Assembly (NCBI GenBank): GCA_003023485.1
Contig: PXSG01000061.1
Location: forward strand, 1-13,714
Direction: 5' to 3'
DNA: 13,714 bases
DNA from: Halobacteriales archaeon SW_10_68_16
GTDB taxonomy: Archaea; Halobacteriota; Halobacteria; Halobacteriales; Haloarculaceae
Numbering within the stretch: the first letter of the stretch is position 1; each line of letters opens with the position of its first letter. The notes under the pieces are model-generated. The model saw only the letters and a list, made by a program, of their open reading frames with translations, ran no database searches and was not told the DNA's origin. Shown piece by piece: positions 1-8,903 of this stretch. Made by a program: the position numbers and the translations under genes.

Positions 1-1
1 T

Positions 2-178
2 CGAATCCGCCCGTGGCTGCGAGATATCGGGCGTCACCGCGTCAACGCGACGGACAACTGGTGGAGTGACGCCTCCGGCCCCGAACACGCCGAGAAGAAT
101 CCCGAGGGTGCGGGTGACCCGGTGAGCGACAACGTCGACTTCGAGCCCTGGAGCGAGACGCGTTACCGGGACGGCTGA
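2..178 (+). CDS. C-terminal end of a right-handed beta-helix (NosD/pectate-lyase-like) protein, 5'-truncated by the window
   Basis: The reading frame is open from the left edge to a TGA at 176-178 and gives 58 residues. Seen: a run reading [12 protein letters not shown] followed by N-P-E-G-A-G-D, S-D-N-V-D-F and a final P-W. This N-W-W-G/S-x-x-S-G-P ... G-x-G-D-x-V-S-x-N-V-x-F-x-P-W pattern is the typical last coil and closing segment of parallel beta-helix repeat proteins (NosD-like, right-handed beta-helix). In haloarchaea many of these are secreted or surface-anchored proteins that bind or cut polysaccharide, but nothing here fixes the substrate. There is no C-terminal membrane anchor after the repeat, so the protein simply ends with the helix cap. 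The fold assignment is fairly sure; the function is unknown. Confidence 0.7.
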   Translation, partial: RIRPWLRDIGRHRVNATDNWWSDASGPEHAEKNPEGAGDPVSDNVDFEPWSETRYRDG

Positions 179-238
179 TTAGCGGACGACCGGAGAGGTT
201 GAGTCGAGACCGGTGGGACGGCCGTCGGCTCTGCTGAC

Positions 239-251
239 ACAAATAATTTGT
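239..251. repeat. Short perfect palindrome between convergent genes
   Basis: ACAAAT-A-ATTTGT is a 13-base perfect inverted repeat and the most A/T-rich spot in the gap between the convergent beta-helix gene and the GCS2-like gene. It could help transcription end in both directions or be a chance A/T patch; the stem is only six weak pairs. Confidence 0.3.
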
Positions 252-261
252 CTCGATTCAA

Positions 262-1824
262 TCATGTCAACCACTCCGCGAAGGAGTCGGACTCGCGACT
301 CCGCCGGACGTACTCGCGTTGCATCGACGTGATCGCTTCCGCCAGGGACTGCCCCCCAGCTAATCGCTCCCGGACCTGCGCTATCTTCCAGGTGCTGGGC
401 GTCGTCCGGCCCTCCCAGCGTGCCTCGATGGGCGCGAGGTAGTGGTCGATGGCCGCTTCGGGAACGCCGGACTCACCCAGTCCGTGGCGGGCGTACTCGA
501 AAATCTCCCCGAACATCTCGTCGTGGTCGGTCGTCCGCTCGCCGTCGGCGGTCAGCCACGCCAGGTCCGCGTTGAGGCCGTCCGCGACGGCGCTGTAGAA
601 CGACGCCTCGGCGTCCTCCCAGGGCAACGCCGCGAGGGGGTGGTCGGCGGCGACCAGCCCGCGGACGAGGCCGGCGACCAGCGCCTGCAGGCCGACGATG
701 TCCCGCACTGTGGGCTGTGTCGGGAGCGGGCGGTACTCGATGCGCAGCGAACGCTCGTCGCCGGTCCCCACGGGGTCACCGCCCACCACACACCGGAGCC
801 ACCGCCAGTACGTCGAGCGCTTGTGGCCGAACTCCCAGTACCGGTCCGCATGCGTCTCCCGCGGGGAGTCTTCGAGCCACTTCCACAGGAAGGGCGCGTA
901 CACCTGGTCGGCCACGACGCGGTCGACGGCGTCGGTCGCCGCCTCGATGTCACGCGGGACGCGGACCTTGGACTGTTCGGTGATCCCGACCGACTGTTCG
1001 AAGGCCGCGACCCGGAGTTCGTGGTCGGTCTCCGCGAGAACCCGTTCGGGGTCGACGTCGCCGTAGAGGTCCGCCGGCAGGAACGGCGAGTTCGTCGCGA
1101 GCGCGAGCACCGGCCCGAGCGTCCGGATGGCGGCGTTGTAGTAGTCGGGAAACTCGGCGGCGGTCGGGATCTGGAGGTGGGGCTGGATCGACGTCGCCAG
1201 CGACTCGAAGAGGATGGTCGGGAACTCCCCCTCGTAGCCCGGCACCGAGAACGTGAGGCTCCCGTCGCCGTAGGCCAGGGACTCGTTGTCGATGGCGATA
1301 TATCGGGGGTCGGGTTGCATGTGCTCGGCGACGGTCACGCCCTCCCGGTGCTCGACGGCTGCGAGATACTCGTAGCTCCCCGATGCGGGCGGGACCGTCC
1401 ACATCGCGTCGAGGATCAGTTCACAGCCCTGCGAGCGGACATCCGACTGTGCCCCTTCGAAGGCCGTCTCGATGGCCGTTGCCTGTGCTTCGAGTCCGTC
1501 TCCGTCGAGGACATCCGGATCCGTGTTGAGTTCGGCGTTGTGGACGCCGAGTTCCTCCTTCGCCGGCCCCTCGAAGGCCTCGCCGGGCAGCGGCGTCAGC
1601 CGGCAGGTCTCGCTCGTGCCCTCGTCACCAGTTCGGTCCTCGTTCGCCGAATCCTCGACGGCGTAGACCTCGATTTCGAGGCCGACCGCGAACTGGTCGT
1701 TGTCGTACCGGCCGGCGGCGATGGCTTCCCGGAGGTCGGCGGCCTGTTGCGCGACGCGCTCCGTGAACGTCTCGGCGGCGTCGGCCGAGAGCGACCGCTC
1801 GACGAGGTCGACGACGTCGGCCAT
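262..1824 (-). CDS. GCS2-family glutamate-cysteine ligase-like protein (520 aa)
   Basis: Seen: an N-terminal G-L-E-I-E-V-Y motif (residues 48-54), S-I-Q-P-H-L-Q-I-P at 212-220, N-S-P-F-L-P-A-D-L-Y-G at 245-255 and R-I-E-Y-R-P-L-P-T-Q-P-T at 361-372, followed by an A-L-V-A-G-L-V helix. These match, in order, the metal/glutamate-binding G-x-E-x-E, the H-x-H-like, the 'alsaNSPfw' and the 'evR...QPTv.d' signatures of the carboxylate-amine ligase GCS2 family (glutamine-synthetase fold). Known: haloarchaea make gamma-glutamylcysteine as their main thiol, and this family makes the gamma-peptide bond from Glu and Cys with ATP. At 520 residues it is clearly longer than typical GshA/YbdK members (about 360-400), with an extra C-terminal helical part, so the true substrate is uncertain. 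Its ATG directly follows the stop codon of the upstream usp gene, implying co-transcription and translational coupling. The family is reasonably sure; the substrate is inferred. Confidence 0.7.
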   Translation of the reverse strand: MADVVDLVERSLSADAAETFTERVAQQAADLREAIAAGRYDNDQFAVGLEIEVYAVEDSANEDRTGDEGTSETCRLTPLPGEAFEGPAKEELGVHNAELNTDPDVLDGDGLEAQATAIETAFEGAQSDVRSQGCELILDAMWTVPPASGSYEYLAAVEHREGVTVAEHMQPDPRYIAIDNESLAYGDGSLTFSVPGYEGEFPTILFESLATSIQPHLQIPTAAEFPDYYNAAIRTLGPVLALATNSPFLPADLYGDVDPERVLAETDHELRVAAFEQSVGITEQSKVRVPRDIEAATDAVDRVVADQVYAPFLWKWLEDSPRETHADRYWEFGHKRSTYWRWLRCVVGGDPVGTGDERSLRIEYRPLPTQPTVRDIVGLQALVAGLVRGLVAADHPLAALPWEDAEASFYSAVADGLNADLAWLTADGERTTDHDEMFGEIFEYARHGLGESGVPEAAIDHYLAPIEARWEGRTTPSTWKIAQVRERLAGGQSLAEAITSMQREYVRRSRESDSFAEWLT

Positions 1825-2256
1825 TCAACTGATGTCGACCACGAGGACCGGCTGGTCGGCGTTCTTGACGACGCGCTCGGTGGTGCTGCCAAGCGAGGCC
1901 ATCCGCTCGGGGCCGGTCTTGCTGTGGGTGCCCATCACGACGAGGTCGATACCCGCCTCGTCGGCGTAGTCGGTAATCTCCTTCTGTGGGGTGCCCTCCC
2001 GGCGCTCGGTCACCGACTCGATCCCAGCGTCCTCGACACGGACCCGCGCGTCCTCTATGGCGCGGTCGCCCTCCTCTTCGAGGGTCGCGCGAACGTCGTC
2101 TTTCGTGTCGTCGTCGGCCGCGCGGTAGAGGCGGCTCTCGACCACGTACAGGACGTGCATCCGTGCGTCCTGGTCGCCCGCGATGGCCAGGGCGTGTTCG
2201 ATGGCCTCCACCGTCCCCGAACTCCCGTCCGTCGGCAGGAGTATGTCGTCGTACAT
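1825..2256 (-). CDS. UspA-family universal stress protein (143 aa)
   Basis: The protein begins M-Y-D-D-I-L-L-P-T-D-G-S, the standard opening strand of the Usp Rossmann-like fold, and ends with the dimerising strand P-V-L-V-V-D-I-S. The nucleotide-binding loop is present but altered: G109-T-H-S112-K-T-G ... L-G123-S-T. The usual G-x2-G-x9-G(S/T) has Ser for the second Gly and ten residues instead of nine before the last Gly, so ATP binding may be weakened. A start four codons upstream (A of ATG at 2268) is possible, but a TATA-like CTTAAG centred 27 bases before the 2256 start supports the shorter, leaderless form. It lies between thrS (87-base gap) and the GCS2-like gene, whose ATG follows its TGA with no spacing. 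Such proteins are small cytoplasmic stress modulators; the specific role is unknown. Confidence 0.88.
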   Translation of the reverse strand: MYDDILLPTDGSSGTVEAIEHALAIAGDQDARMHVLYVVESRLYRAADDDTKDDVRATLEEEGDRAIEDARVRVEDAGIESVTERREGTPQKEITDYADEAGIDLVVMGTHSKTGPERMASLGSTTERVVKNADQPVLVVDIS

Positions 2257-2279
2257 GCTCGTCCCCACTCCGGGACGGC

Positions 2280-2287
2280 CCTTAAGC
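2280..2287 (-). promoter_or_regulatory. TATA-like element of the usp-GCS2 operon
   Basis: GCTTAAGG on the minus strand, centred about 27 bases from the A of the ATG at 2256. This is the distance expected for a haloarchaeal leaderless transcript, and the region is otherwise G/C-rich. It decides the usp start in favour of 2256. Confidence 0.45.
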
Positions 2288-2343
2288 GCTGTCCCCCCTC
2301 CGGGTCTCCGCAGGCCACGTCCCGGCGACTGCGCGGATGACCG

Positions 2344-4194
2344 TCAGCCGCCGGTGAAGTTCGGGTGGTCGCTGACGTGCCGCGGGAGATACCGCGGGCG
2401 CTGCGGGAGGTCGCCCATGTCCTCCTCGACCAGCGACCGGAGGTCCCCGAGGGACATGTCGCGTTCCTCGCCGGTCGTCCGGATGTTCACTCCGGGTTCG
2501 TCGCCCTCGATCTCGTCGTCGCCGATGACGACGTAGTAGGGCACCCACTCGGTCTCGGCGCCGGCGATGCGCCTGCCGACAGACTCGTCGCGGTCGTCGA
2601 TGTCGACCCGGATGTCCACCGCCTCGAGGTCGTCGGCCAGGTCCTCGCAGTACCCGAGGTGGGCGTCGGGATTGACGGGGATGAACCGGACCTGCGTCGG
2701 CGAGAGCCAGGTGGGCAACTGGGGCGTGTCCATCGTCGCGGCCCCCTCCAGCAGGGCGGCCATCACGCGCTCGATGCCGCCCGAGGGCGAGTAGTGGAGG
2801 ATCGGCGGGTGGTGCTGGTCGGTGCCGTCGGTGTACTCGATGTCGAACCGCTCGGCGCTCTCGACGTCGATCTGGACGGTTGGATTCTCGATGGGCCGGC
2901 CCAGGCCGTCGATGGCCGCGAAGTCGATCTTCGCCGACCAGTAGTGGTGACGTTCCGGGATGATCTCCAGGAGTGCGGGCTTGTTCAGGTCCGCGACGAC
3001 CTCCTCGACCCAGGTCTCGTTGTCCTCGTAGAACTGGCGGGTCATCCGGATGGCGGGCTCGTAGTTGATGTCCAAATCTTCGGAGGTCCGGAGGGCGAGT
3101 TTGGCCTGGGCCATCAGTTCCGCGCGGGCCCCGTCCATGTCGCGGGTGGCGGTGTGCATGTCGGGCATCGTGAACGCGCGCAGACGCTTGAGGCCGGCGA
3201 CCTCGCCCTTCTGTTCGCGCCGGAAGGAGTAGGTGGACATCTCGTAGACACGCAGGGGCAGGTCGTTGACCGAGATGTGCATGTCCCGCATGATGGAGAA
3301 CTGCCCGAAGCAGGCGGCAAACCGGAGCATCATCCGGCGGTCGCCCGACTCGAAGCGGTACTGGCGCTCGCCGAACTTGCCGGCGTGTTCGCGGATCGAC
3401 CGCGCCCCGAGGTCGTACATGATCGGCGTCTCGACGGGCATCCCGCCGTACTCGACGACGAGGTCGTTGACGTACTCCATCAGGGCGTCCCGGATGAGTT
3501 TCCCACGGGGGTAAAAGCGGAGATTGCCGACGTCCGAGAGTTCGTCGTACCCCACGAACTCCTTCTCGCGCATGATATCCAGGTGAGGTGGCTCCTCGCC
3601 CGGACTGGCGATGATGTCCTCGACTTCGTCCTCGATGAACGCCACCATGTCGTCGCTCACGTCGGCCTTGGCCTCGACGGCGTCGACGACCGACCCGTCG
3701 GGGTGCATCACCAACCACTCGCTGGGTTCGCGGTCGGGTTCGTCCCCGCCCTCCTTTTCCTCGCGGTGGGCGGCGACGTGGCGGGACAGCTCCGAGAGCG
3801 GGTGGCCCTTGCAGGAAACCTCGAAGGACTTGTACCACCCGAACGGTGCCCGGAGCACTTCGTAGCCGTCCGATTCGAGTTCCCTCTCCAGGTCGCGCAT
3901 CACCTGCTTGGCGGCGTCGGGACCGGCGAGGTCCTCGCTCAGGTGGGCGTAGGGGTAGAGGACGACCTTGCGGGTGTTGAGCTGGTCGGTGACGTCGCGC
4001 AACTCCGCGAGGGCGTTCTCGACGACGCCCCCGGTGTCGGCCTCGTCGTCGGACTCGACGCTGGCGAAAACCGTCACGCACTCCTCCATGCGCCCCTCCA
4101 TCGGGACCCCCTCGGTTTCCGCGAGGCCGTCGGGACCCGCCGTCTCCCGGGCCTCGAACTCCAGGTGGTCCGAGTGGATGAACAACAGTCGCAT
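2344..4194 (-). CDS. thrS: Threonyl-tRNA synthetase, archaeal type (616 aa)
   Basis: It attaches threonine to tRNA-Thr. Seen: an archaeal N-terminal editing domain beginning M-R-L-L-F-I-H-S-D-H (about 1-140), which in the family resembles D-aminoacyl-tRNA deacylase and removes wrongly attached serine; a class II catalytic core (about 200-490) with motif 2 around 318-339 (Y-S-F-R-R-E-Q...R-L-R-A-F-T) and motif 3 G-G-I-E-R-V at 472-477; and the C-terminal anticodon-binding domain starting near P-T-Q-V-R-F-I-P. The three zinc ligands that select threonine are in place as Cys295, His347 and His467. The single-chain editing plus catalytic form is typical of euryarchaea, unlike the split ThrRS pairs of some crenarchaea. 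It is downstream of pspA on the same strand but has its own strong TATA-like element 27 bases before the ATG, so it is probably transcribed on its own, leaderless. Confidence 0.97.
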   Translation of the reverse strand: MRLLFIHSDHLEFEARETAGPDGLAETEGVPMEGRMEECVTVFASVESDDEADTGGVVENALAELRDVTDQLNTRKVVLYPYAHLSEDLAGPDAAKQVMRDLERELESDGYEVLRAPFGWYKSFEVSCKGHPLSELSRHVAAHREEKEGGDEPDREPSEWLVMHPDGSVVDAVEAKADVSDDMVAFIEDEVEDIIASPGEEPPHLDIMREKEFVGYDELSDVGNLRFYPRGKLIRDALMEYVNDLVVEYGGMPVETPIMYDLGARSIREHAGKFGERQYRFESGDRRMMLRFAACFGQFSIMRDMHISVNDLPLRVYEMSTYSFRREQKGEVAGLKRLRAFTMPDMHTATRDMDGARAELMAQAKLALRTSEDLDINYEPAIRMTRQFYEDNETWVEEVVADLNKPALLEIIPERHHYWSAKIDFAAIDGLGRPIENPTVQIDVESAERFDIEYTDGTDQHHPPILHYSPSGGIERVMAALLEGAATMDTPQLPTWLSPTQVRFIPVNPDAHLGYCEDLADDLEAVDIRVDIDDRDESVGRRIAGAETEWVPYYVVIGDDEIEGDEPGVNIRTTGEERDMSLGDLRSLVEEDMGDLPQRPRYLPRHVSDHPNFTGG

Positions 4195-4216
4195 ATCTCA
4201 GGCAATCCGACGCCCG

Positions 4217-4224
4217 GTAAAAAA
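4217..4224 (-). promoter_or_regulatory. TATA-like element of thrS
   Basis: On the minus strand this reads TTTTTTAC, centred 27 bases from the thrS start at 4194. No Shine-Dalgarno sequence lies before the ATG, which fits a leaderless mRNA. The same T-run is also correctly placed to act as the T-tract of the pspA terminator. Confidence 0.6.
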
Positions 4225-4260
4225 CGTGCCGAATGGCGGACCCACACTCGGGGTGGGCCC
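4219..4260 (-). terminator. Stem-loop plus T-tract after pspA
   Basis: Just past the pspA stop codon, arms at 4253-4260 and 4238-4245 (GGGCCCAC with GTGGGTCC on the minus strand) form an 8-bp stem with one G-U pair and a 7-base loop. About 13 bases later comes a run of six T (4219-4224). Archaeal termination depends mainly on the T-run; the stem may be incidental. Confidence 0.4.
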
Positions 4261-4262
4261 CG

Positions 4263-5108
4263 CTAGGTCTGTTCCTCTTTGAGGTCTTCCAGTTCGGCCT
4301 CGACCTCGCTCTCGTCGACCGCCGGGGGCTCGACGTCCTCGGCGTCCGCAGCCGCTGGTTCGGCGTCGGCAGCCGCCTCCGCCTCGGCGTCGCCGGCCGG
4401 CTCCGCGTCGGTCTCGCCCATCTCCGATTTGATCGTCTCAAGCTCGGCGTCGACGGAGGCGTCGTCGGACAGCTCCTCGAGTTCGCGGTCGAGTTTGCTC
4501 TTGTCGCTGAGGGCGCCCTCCAGTTCGCCCTTCTCGCGGAGTTCGTCGAGTGCGGCCGCGCGGGCCTCCATGTCCTCGGTTTCGGCCTCGGCGCGCTCGA
4601 TGGTCCGGGCGACGTCGGACATCTCGTCGCTGGCGCCGGTCATCGCCTCGGAGACGCGGGCGCTGGCCTCGGCGGCCTGGTAGCGGGCCTTCATCGTCTC
4701 CTTCTTGGTGCGGAACTCCTCGATGCGCCGCTGGAGTTCGTCTTTCTTCTCGATGAGCTGGTCCTGTTTGTTCTGGAGGTCCGCGATCTGCCCCTCGAGT
4801 TCCTCGATCTGGGTCATCTTCTGCTGTTTCTTCTCCAGGGCCCGCCGCCCGAGGTCGTCCCTGTCTTGCTCGACCGCCTGGCGGGCCTGCTCGTTGTGTT
4901 TCTCGACGTTTTCCTCCAGGCGGCGTTTCTGGATCTCCAGGCGCTTCTTCTGGGTGGTGAGGTCCGCGATGCCCTGTTTGACCTGCTGGAGTTCGTCACG
5001 GAGTTGTTCGTAGGAGTAATCCAGCGTCTCCGTGGGGTCTTCGGCCCGGTTGAGAACGGCGTTCAGTTTCGACCGGATGACGTAGGACGCACGCGAGAGT
5101 ATTCCCAT
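4263..5108 (-). CDS. PspA/IM30-family membrane-stress protein (281 aa)
   Basis: The start at M-G-I-L-S-R-A-S-Y-V matches the family's N-terminal amphipathic membrane-binding helix; an upstream in-frame ATG (A at 5150) would add 14 residues with no family likeness and lies beyond the promoter. Seen: residues about 25-215 are an almost unbroken charged heptad pattern (L-R-D-E-L-Q-Q-V-K-Q..., K-K-R-L-E-I-Q-K-R-R-L-E), the long coiled coil of PspA/Vipp1, which assembles ESCRT-III-like rings or rods on damaged membranes. The C-terminal ~50 residues are a low-complexity Ala/Glu/Asp/Pro tail that bacterial PspA lacks; acidic tails are common in haloarchaeal proteins. No PspF, PspB or PspC partner is nearby, so the bacterial regulatory circuit is absent here. 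The gene is divergent from the hydrolase across a 54-base gap with a shared symmetric promoter. Confidence 0.88.
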   Translation of the reverse strand: MGILSRASYVIRSKLNAVLNRAEDPTETLDYSYEQLRDELQQVKQGIADLTTQKKRLEIQKRRLEENVEKHNEQARQAVEQDRDDLGRRALEKKQQKMTQIEELEGQIADLQNKQDQLIEKKDELQRRIEEFRTKKETMKARYQAAEASARVSEAMTGASDEMSDVARTIERAEAETEDMEARAAALDELREKGELEGALSDKSKLDRELEELSDDASVDAELETIKSEMGETDAEPAGDAEAEAAADAEPAAADAEDVEPPAVDESEVEAELEDLKEEQT

Positions 5109-5127
5109 GCCATGCCGTTGTAGCCCA

Positions 5128-5143
5128 CGAAACTTAAAATTCG
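5128..5143. promoter_or_regulatory. Symmetric bidirectional TATA/BRE element for pspA and the hydrolase gene
   Basis: CGAAACTTAAAATTCG is an imperfect palindrome (12 of 16 positions) with CGAA on both outer sides, like the haloarchaeal BRE, and a TTAA core. Its centre, 5135.5, is exactly 27.5 bases from the A of both start codons (5108 on minus, 5163 on plus). That is the leaderless spacing on both strands, so one site could serve both genes. Confidence 0.6.
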
Positions 5144-5162
5144 GAGACACTCACGCCCCAGT

Positions 5163-5771
5163 ATGGGCCACAGACTCCGACTGCCGGGCACGCGCGACGT
5201 CCGCGCGACACTCGACGGCGACGAGGACGCCTCCGCTTGCGTCGTTGCCTGTCCGCCACACCCCCGGATGGGTGGCGACCGGACCGACACACGCCTCCGG
5301 GCGGTCAGCGACGCACTCGGCGAACGCGACGTGGCCTGCCTGCGTATCGACTACGGCCCCTGGGACGAGGCCCGCGGCGAACAGACGGACGTCCGGACCG
5401 CACTGGAGTGGGCCCGCGGGCGGTACGCCGGGGTGGGACTGTTCGGCTACAGTTTCGGCGGGTCGGTGGCGCTGCTCGCGGCCGGGGCGGCGTTCGCCGA
5501 CGACGCGTCCGAGACGCCCGACGCCGTCTCGGTCCTCGCGCCGGCAGCGACTATCGAGGGATTGGACGCCGCCGGTGCCGTGGCCGACATCGACTGTCCG
5601 CTCCAGGCCGTCTCCGGCGAGCGCGACGATACCGTGGACTCACTGCCTATCGCCGAGCGCGTTCGCGAGCGGGGCGGCGCCGTCGAGAGGCTTGGGGCCG
5701 ACCACTTCTACGTCGGGCAACACGAGCGGGTCGGTGACCTCGTGGCTGCTTTCCTCACCGAGTACCTCTGA
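5163..5771 (+). CDS. Alpha/beta hydrolase of the dienelactone-hydrolase type (202 aa)
   Basis: A small single-domain serine hydrolase, probably cytoplasmic as no signal peptide is seen. The nucleophile elbow is G-Y-S97-F-G-G (95-100), the acid is Asp155 or Asp156 in S-G-E-R-D-D, and the histidine is His181 in G-A-D-H-F-Y, giving a full catalytic triad in the normal order. The oxyanion region C-P-P-H-P-R-M-G-G-D (30-39) fits the H-P-x-x-G-G pattern of the 'alpha/beta superfamily hydrolase' (COG2945-like) group. Length is normal for that group. Substrate cannot be told from the sequence. It is divergent from pspA and starts 27.5 bases from the centre of the shared promoter with no leader. Sharing a promoter with a membrane-stress gene hints at a lipid or ester substrate linked to the envelope, but this is inference. 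Confidence 0.85.
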   Translation: MGHRLRLPGTRDVRATLDGDEDASACVVACPPHPRMGGDRTDTRLRAVSDALGERDVACLRIDYGPWDEARGEQTDVRTALEWARGRYAGVGLFGYSFGGSVALLAAGAAFADDASETPDAVSVLAPAATIEGLDAAGAVADIDCPLQAVSGERDDTVDSLPIAERVRERGGAVERLGADHFYVGQHERVGDLVAAFLTEYL

Positions 5772-5805
5772 GAACGCCGGGGTACCCGTGTCTTCTCGTC
5801 GACTC

Positions 5806-5913
5806 ATAGGGTCGTGCGTAATTCTTTACCGCCTGGCTATCAGAAACGCCTCGCTCCGACTCCCGCAGCTCCGTCATCTGGAACGCTGCCGAAAATGGTT
5901 ACGCACGACCCTA

Positions 5914-5914
<1 letters not shown>
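5806..5914. mobile_element. MITE candidate: 16-bp perfect terminal inverted repeats with flanking TA
   Basis: ATAGGGTCGTGCGTAA at 5806-5821 is the exact reverse complement of 5899-5914, 77 bases apart. If the element proper is 5809-5911 (13-bp ends starting GGGTCGTG), each end is flanked by TA (5807-5808 and 5912-5913), as expected for a TA target duplication. The inside has no plausible gene, so this would be a non-autonomous element (MITE) mobilised by an IS that recognises these ends. It sits between convergent genes and its right end touches the abrB stop codon (TGA followed by TAGGGTC). The alternative is a large stem-loop terminator. The matching transposase is not in the window. Confidence 0.6.
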
Positions 5915-7985
<2,071 letters not shown>

Positions 7986-7986
<1 letters not shown>

Positions 7987-8903
7987 TGGTCGACGTCGAG
8001 CGGTTCATCGAGGACGCGAGAGCCGAGATCGCCGAGGCAGTGGGCGACGCCGAGGCCGTGATCGCCCTCTCGGGGGGCGTCGACTCCTCGACGGCGGCGG
8101 CGCTGGCCTACGACGCCGTCGGCGACCAGCTCACCCCCGTCTACGTCGACACCGGCCTGATGCGCAAAGGCGAGACCGAACAGGTCCGGGAGACCTTCTC
8201 CTATATGGACTCGCTGCGGGTCGTCGACGCCCGCGAGTGCTTTCTGGACGGACTGGAAGGCGTGACCGACCCAGAGGGGAAGCGCCACGCCATCGGCGAA
8301 CAGTTCATCCGCGAGTTCGAGACCGTCGCCCGCGAGGTCGAGGCGGACTACCTCGTCCAGGGGACCATCTACCCCGACCGCATCGAGAGCGAGGGGACCA
8401 TCAAGTCCCACCACAACGTCGGCGGCCTGCCCGAGCGGATCGACTTCGAGGGCATCGTCGAACCGATGCGCGACCTCTACAAGGACGAGGTCCGCGAGGT
8501 CGCCCGCGAACTCGGCCTGGAGGAGATCATCTCCGAGCGAATGCCCTTCCCGGGCCCGGGCCTGGCGGTGCGCATCATCGGGGAGGTCACCGAGGAGAAA
8601 CTCGCCGTCGCCCGCGAGGCCAACCACGTCGTCGAGGAGGAACTCGAAGAGTACGACCCCTGGCAAGCGCTCGCGGCGGTCATCGGGAAGGCCACCGGTG
8701 TGAAAGGTGACAACCGCGTCCATGGCTGGGTGGTCGCGGTGCGCTCCGTGGAGTCGCGGGACGGCATGACCGCCCGCGCACAGGAGATCGACTGGGAGAC
8801 CCTCCAGCGCATCCAGTCCCGCATCACCGGCGAGAACGAGACGGTTGCGCGGGTCCTCTACGACGTGACGCACAAACCGCCGGCAACCATCGAGTACGAA
8901 TGA
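7986..8903 (+). CDS. guaAb: GMP synthase subunit B, ATP-pyrophosphatase (305 aa)
   Basis: It adenylates XMP and aminates it to GMP, using ammonia supplied by a separate amidotransferase subunit (GuaAa). Seen: the N-type PP-loop S-G-G-V-D-S-S at 29-35, Y-V-D-T-G-L-M-R at 53-60, [10 protein letters not shown] at 187-196, and the closing [14 protein letters not shown] typical of the C-terminal dimerisation domain. There is no glutaminase domain, which is normal in archaea where the two halves are separate genes; the partner is not in this window. Its ATG overlaps the pyrG stop by one base, and its own stop overlaps the next gene's ATG (ATGA), so all three are probably translated in a coupled way. 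Pairing with pyrG lets the cell coordinate CTP and GMP supply. Confidence 0.96.

Noticed and set aside
442..2340. A 632-residue plus-strand open frame opposite the GCS2-like and usp genes
   Set aside because: Its protein is Arg/Gly/Val-rich with no motifs, unlike acidic haloarchaeal proteins; it is the GC-rich shadow of two well-supported genes.
2365..4266. A 633-residue plus-strand open frame opposite thrS
   Set aside because: It is antisense to a clear threonyl-tRNA synthetase and contains no recognisable domain.
4309..4420. Ala/Glu/Asp repeat-like sequence in the pspA 3' end, considered as a tandem DNA repeat
   Set aside because: The DNA is only low complexity; no exact repeating unit is present, and acidic Ala-rich tails are normal in haloarchaeal proteins.
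2282..4441. A 719-residue minus-strand open frame spanning thrS and the end of pspA
   Set aside because: Extremely Arg/Pro/Gly-rich and out of frame with two real genes; a high-GC artefact.
4233..5123. A 296-residue Leu/Val/Phe-rich plus-strand frame resembling a membrane protein
   Set aside because: The hydrophobic look comes from reading a Glu/Lys/Gln coiled-coil gene (pspA) backwards; it crosses the divergent promoter.
5815..5880. Possible small peptide inside the MITE candidate on the minus strand
   Set aside because: The frame of about 25 codons runs out through the inverted repeat and has no known motif, start context or conservation evidence.
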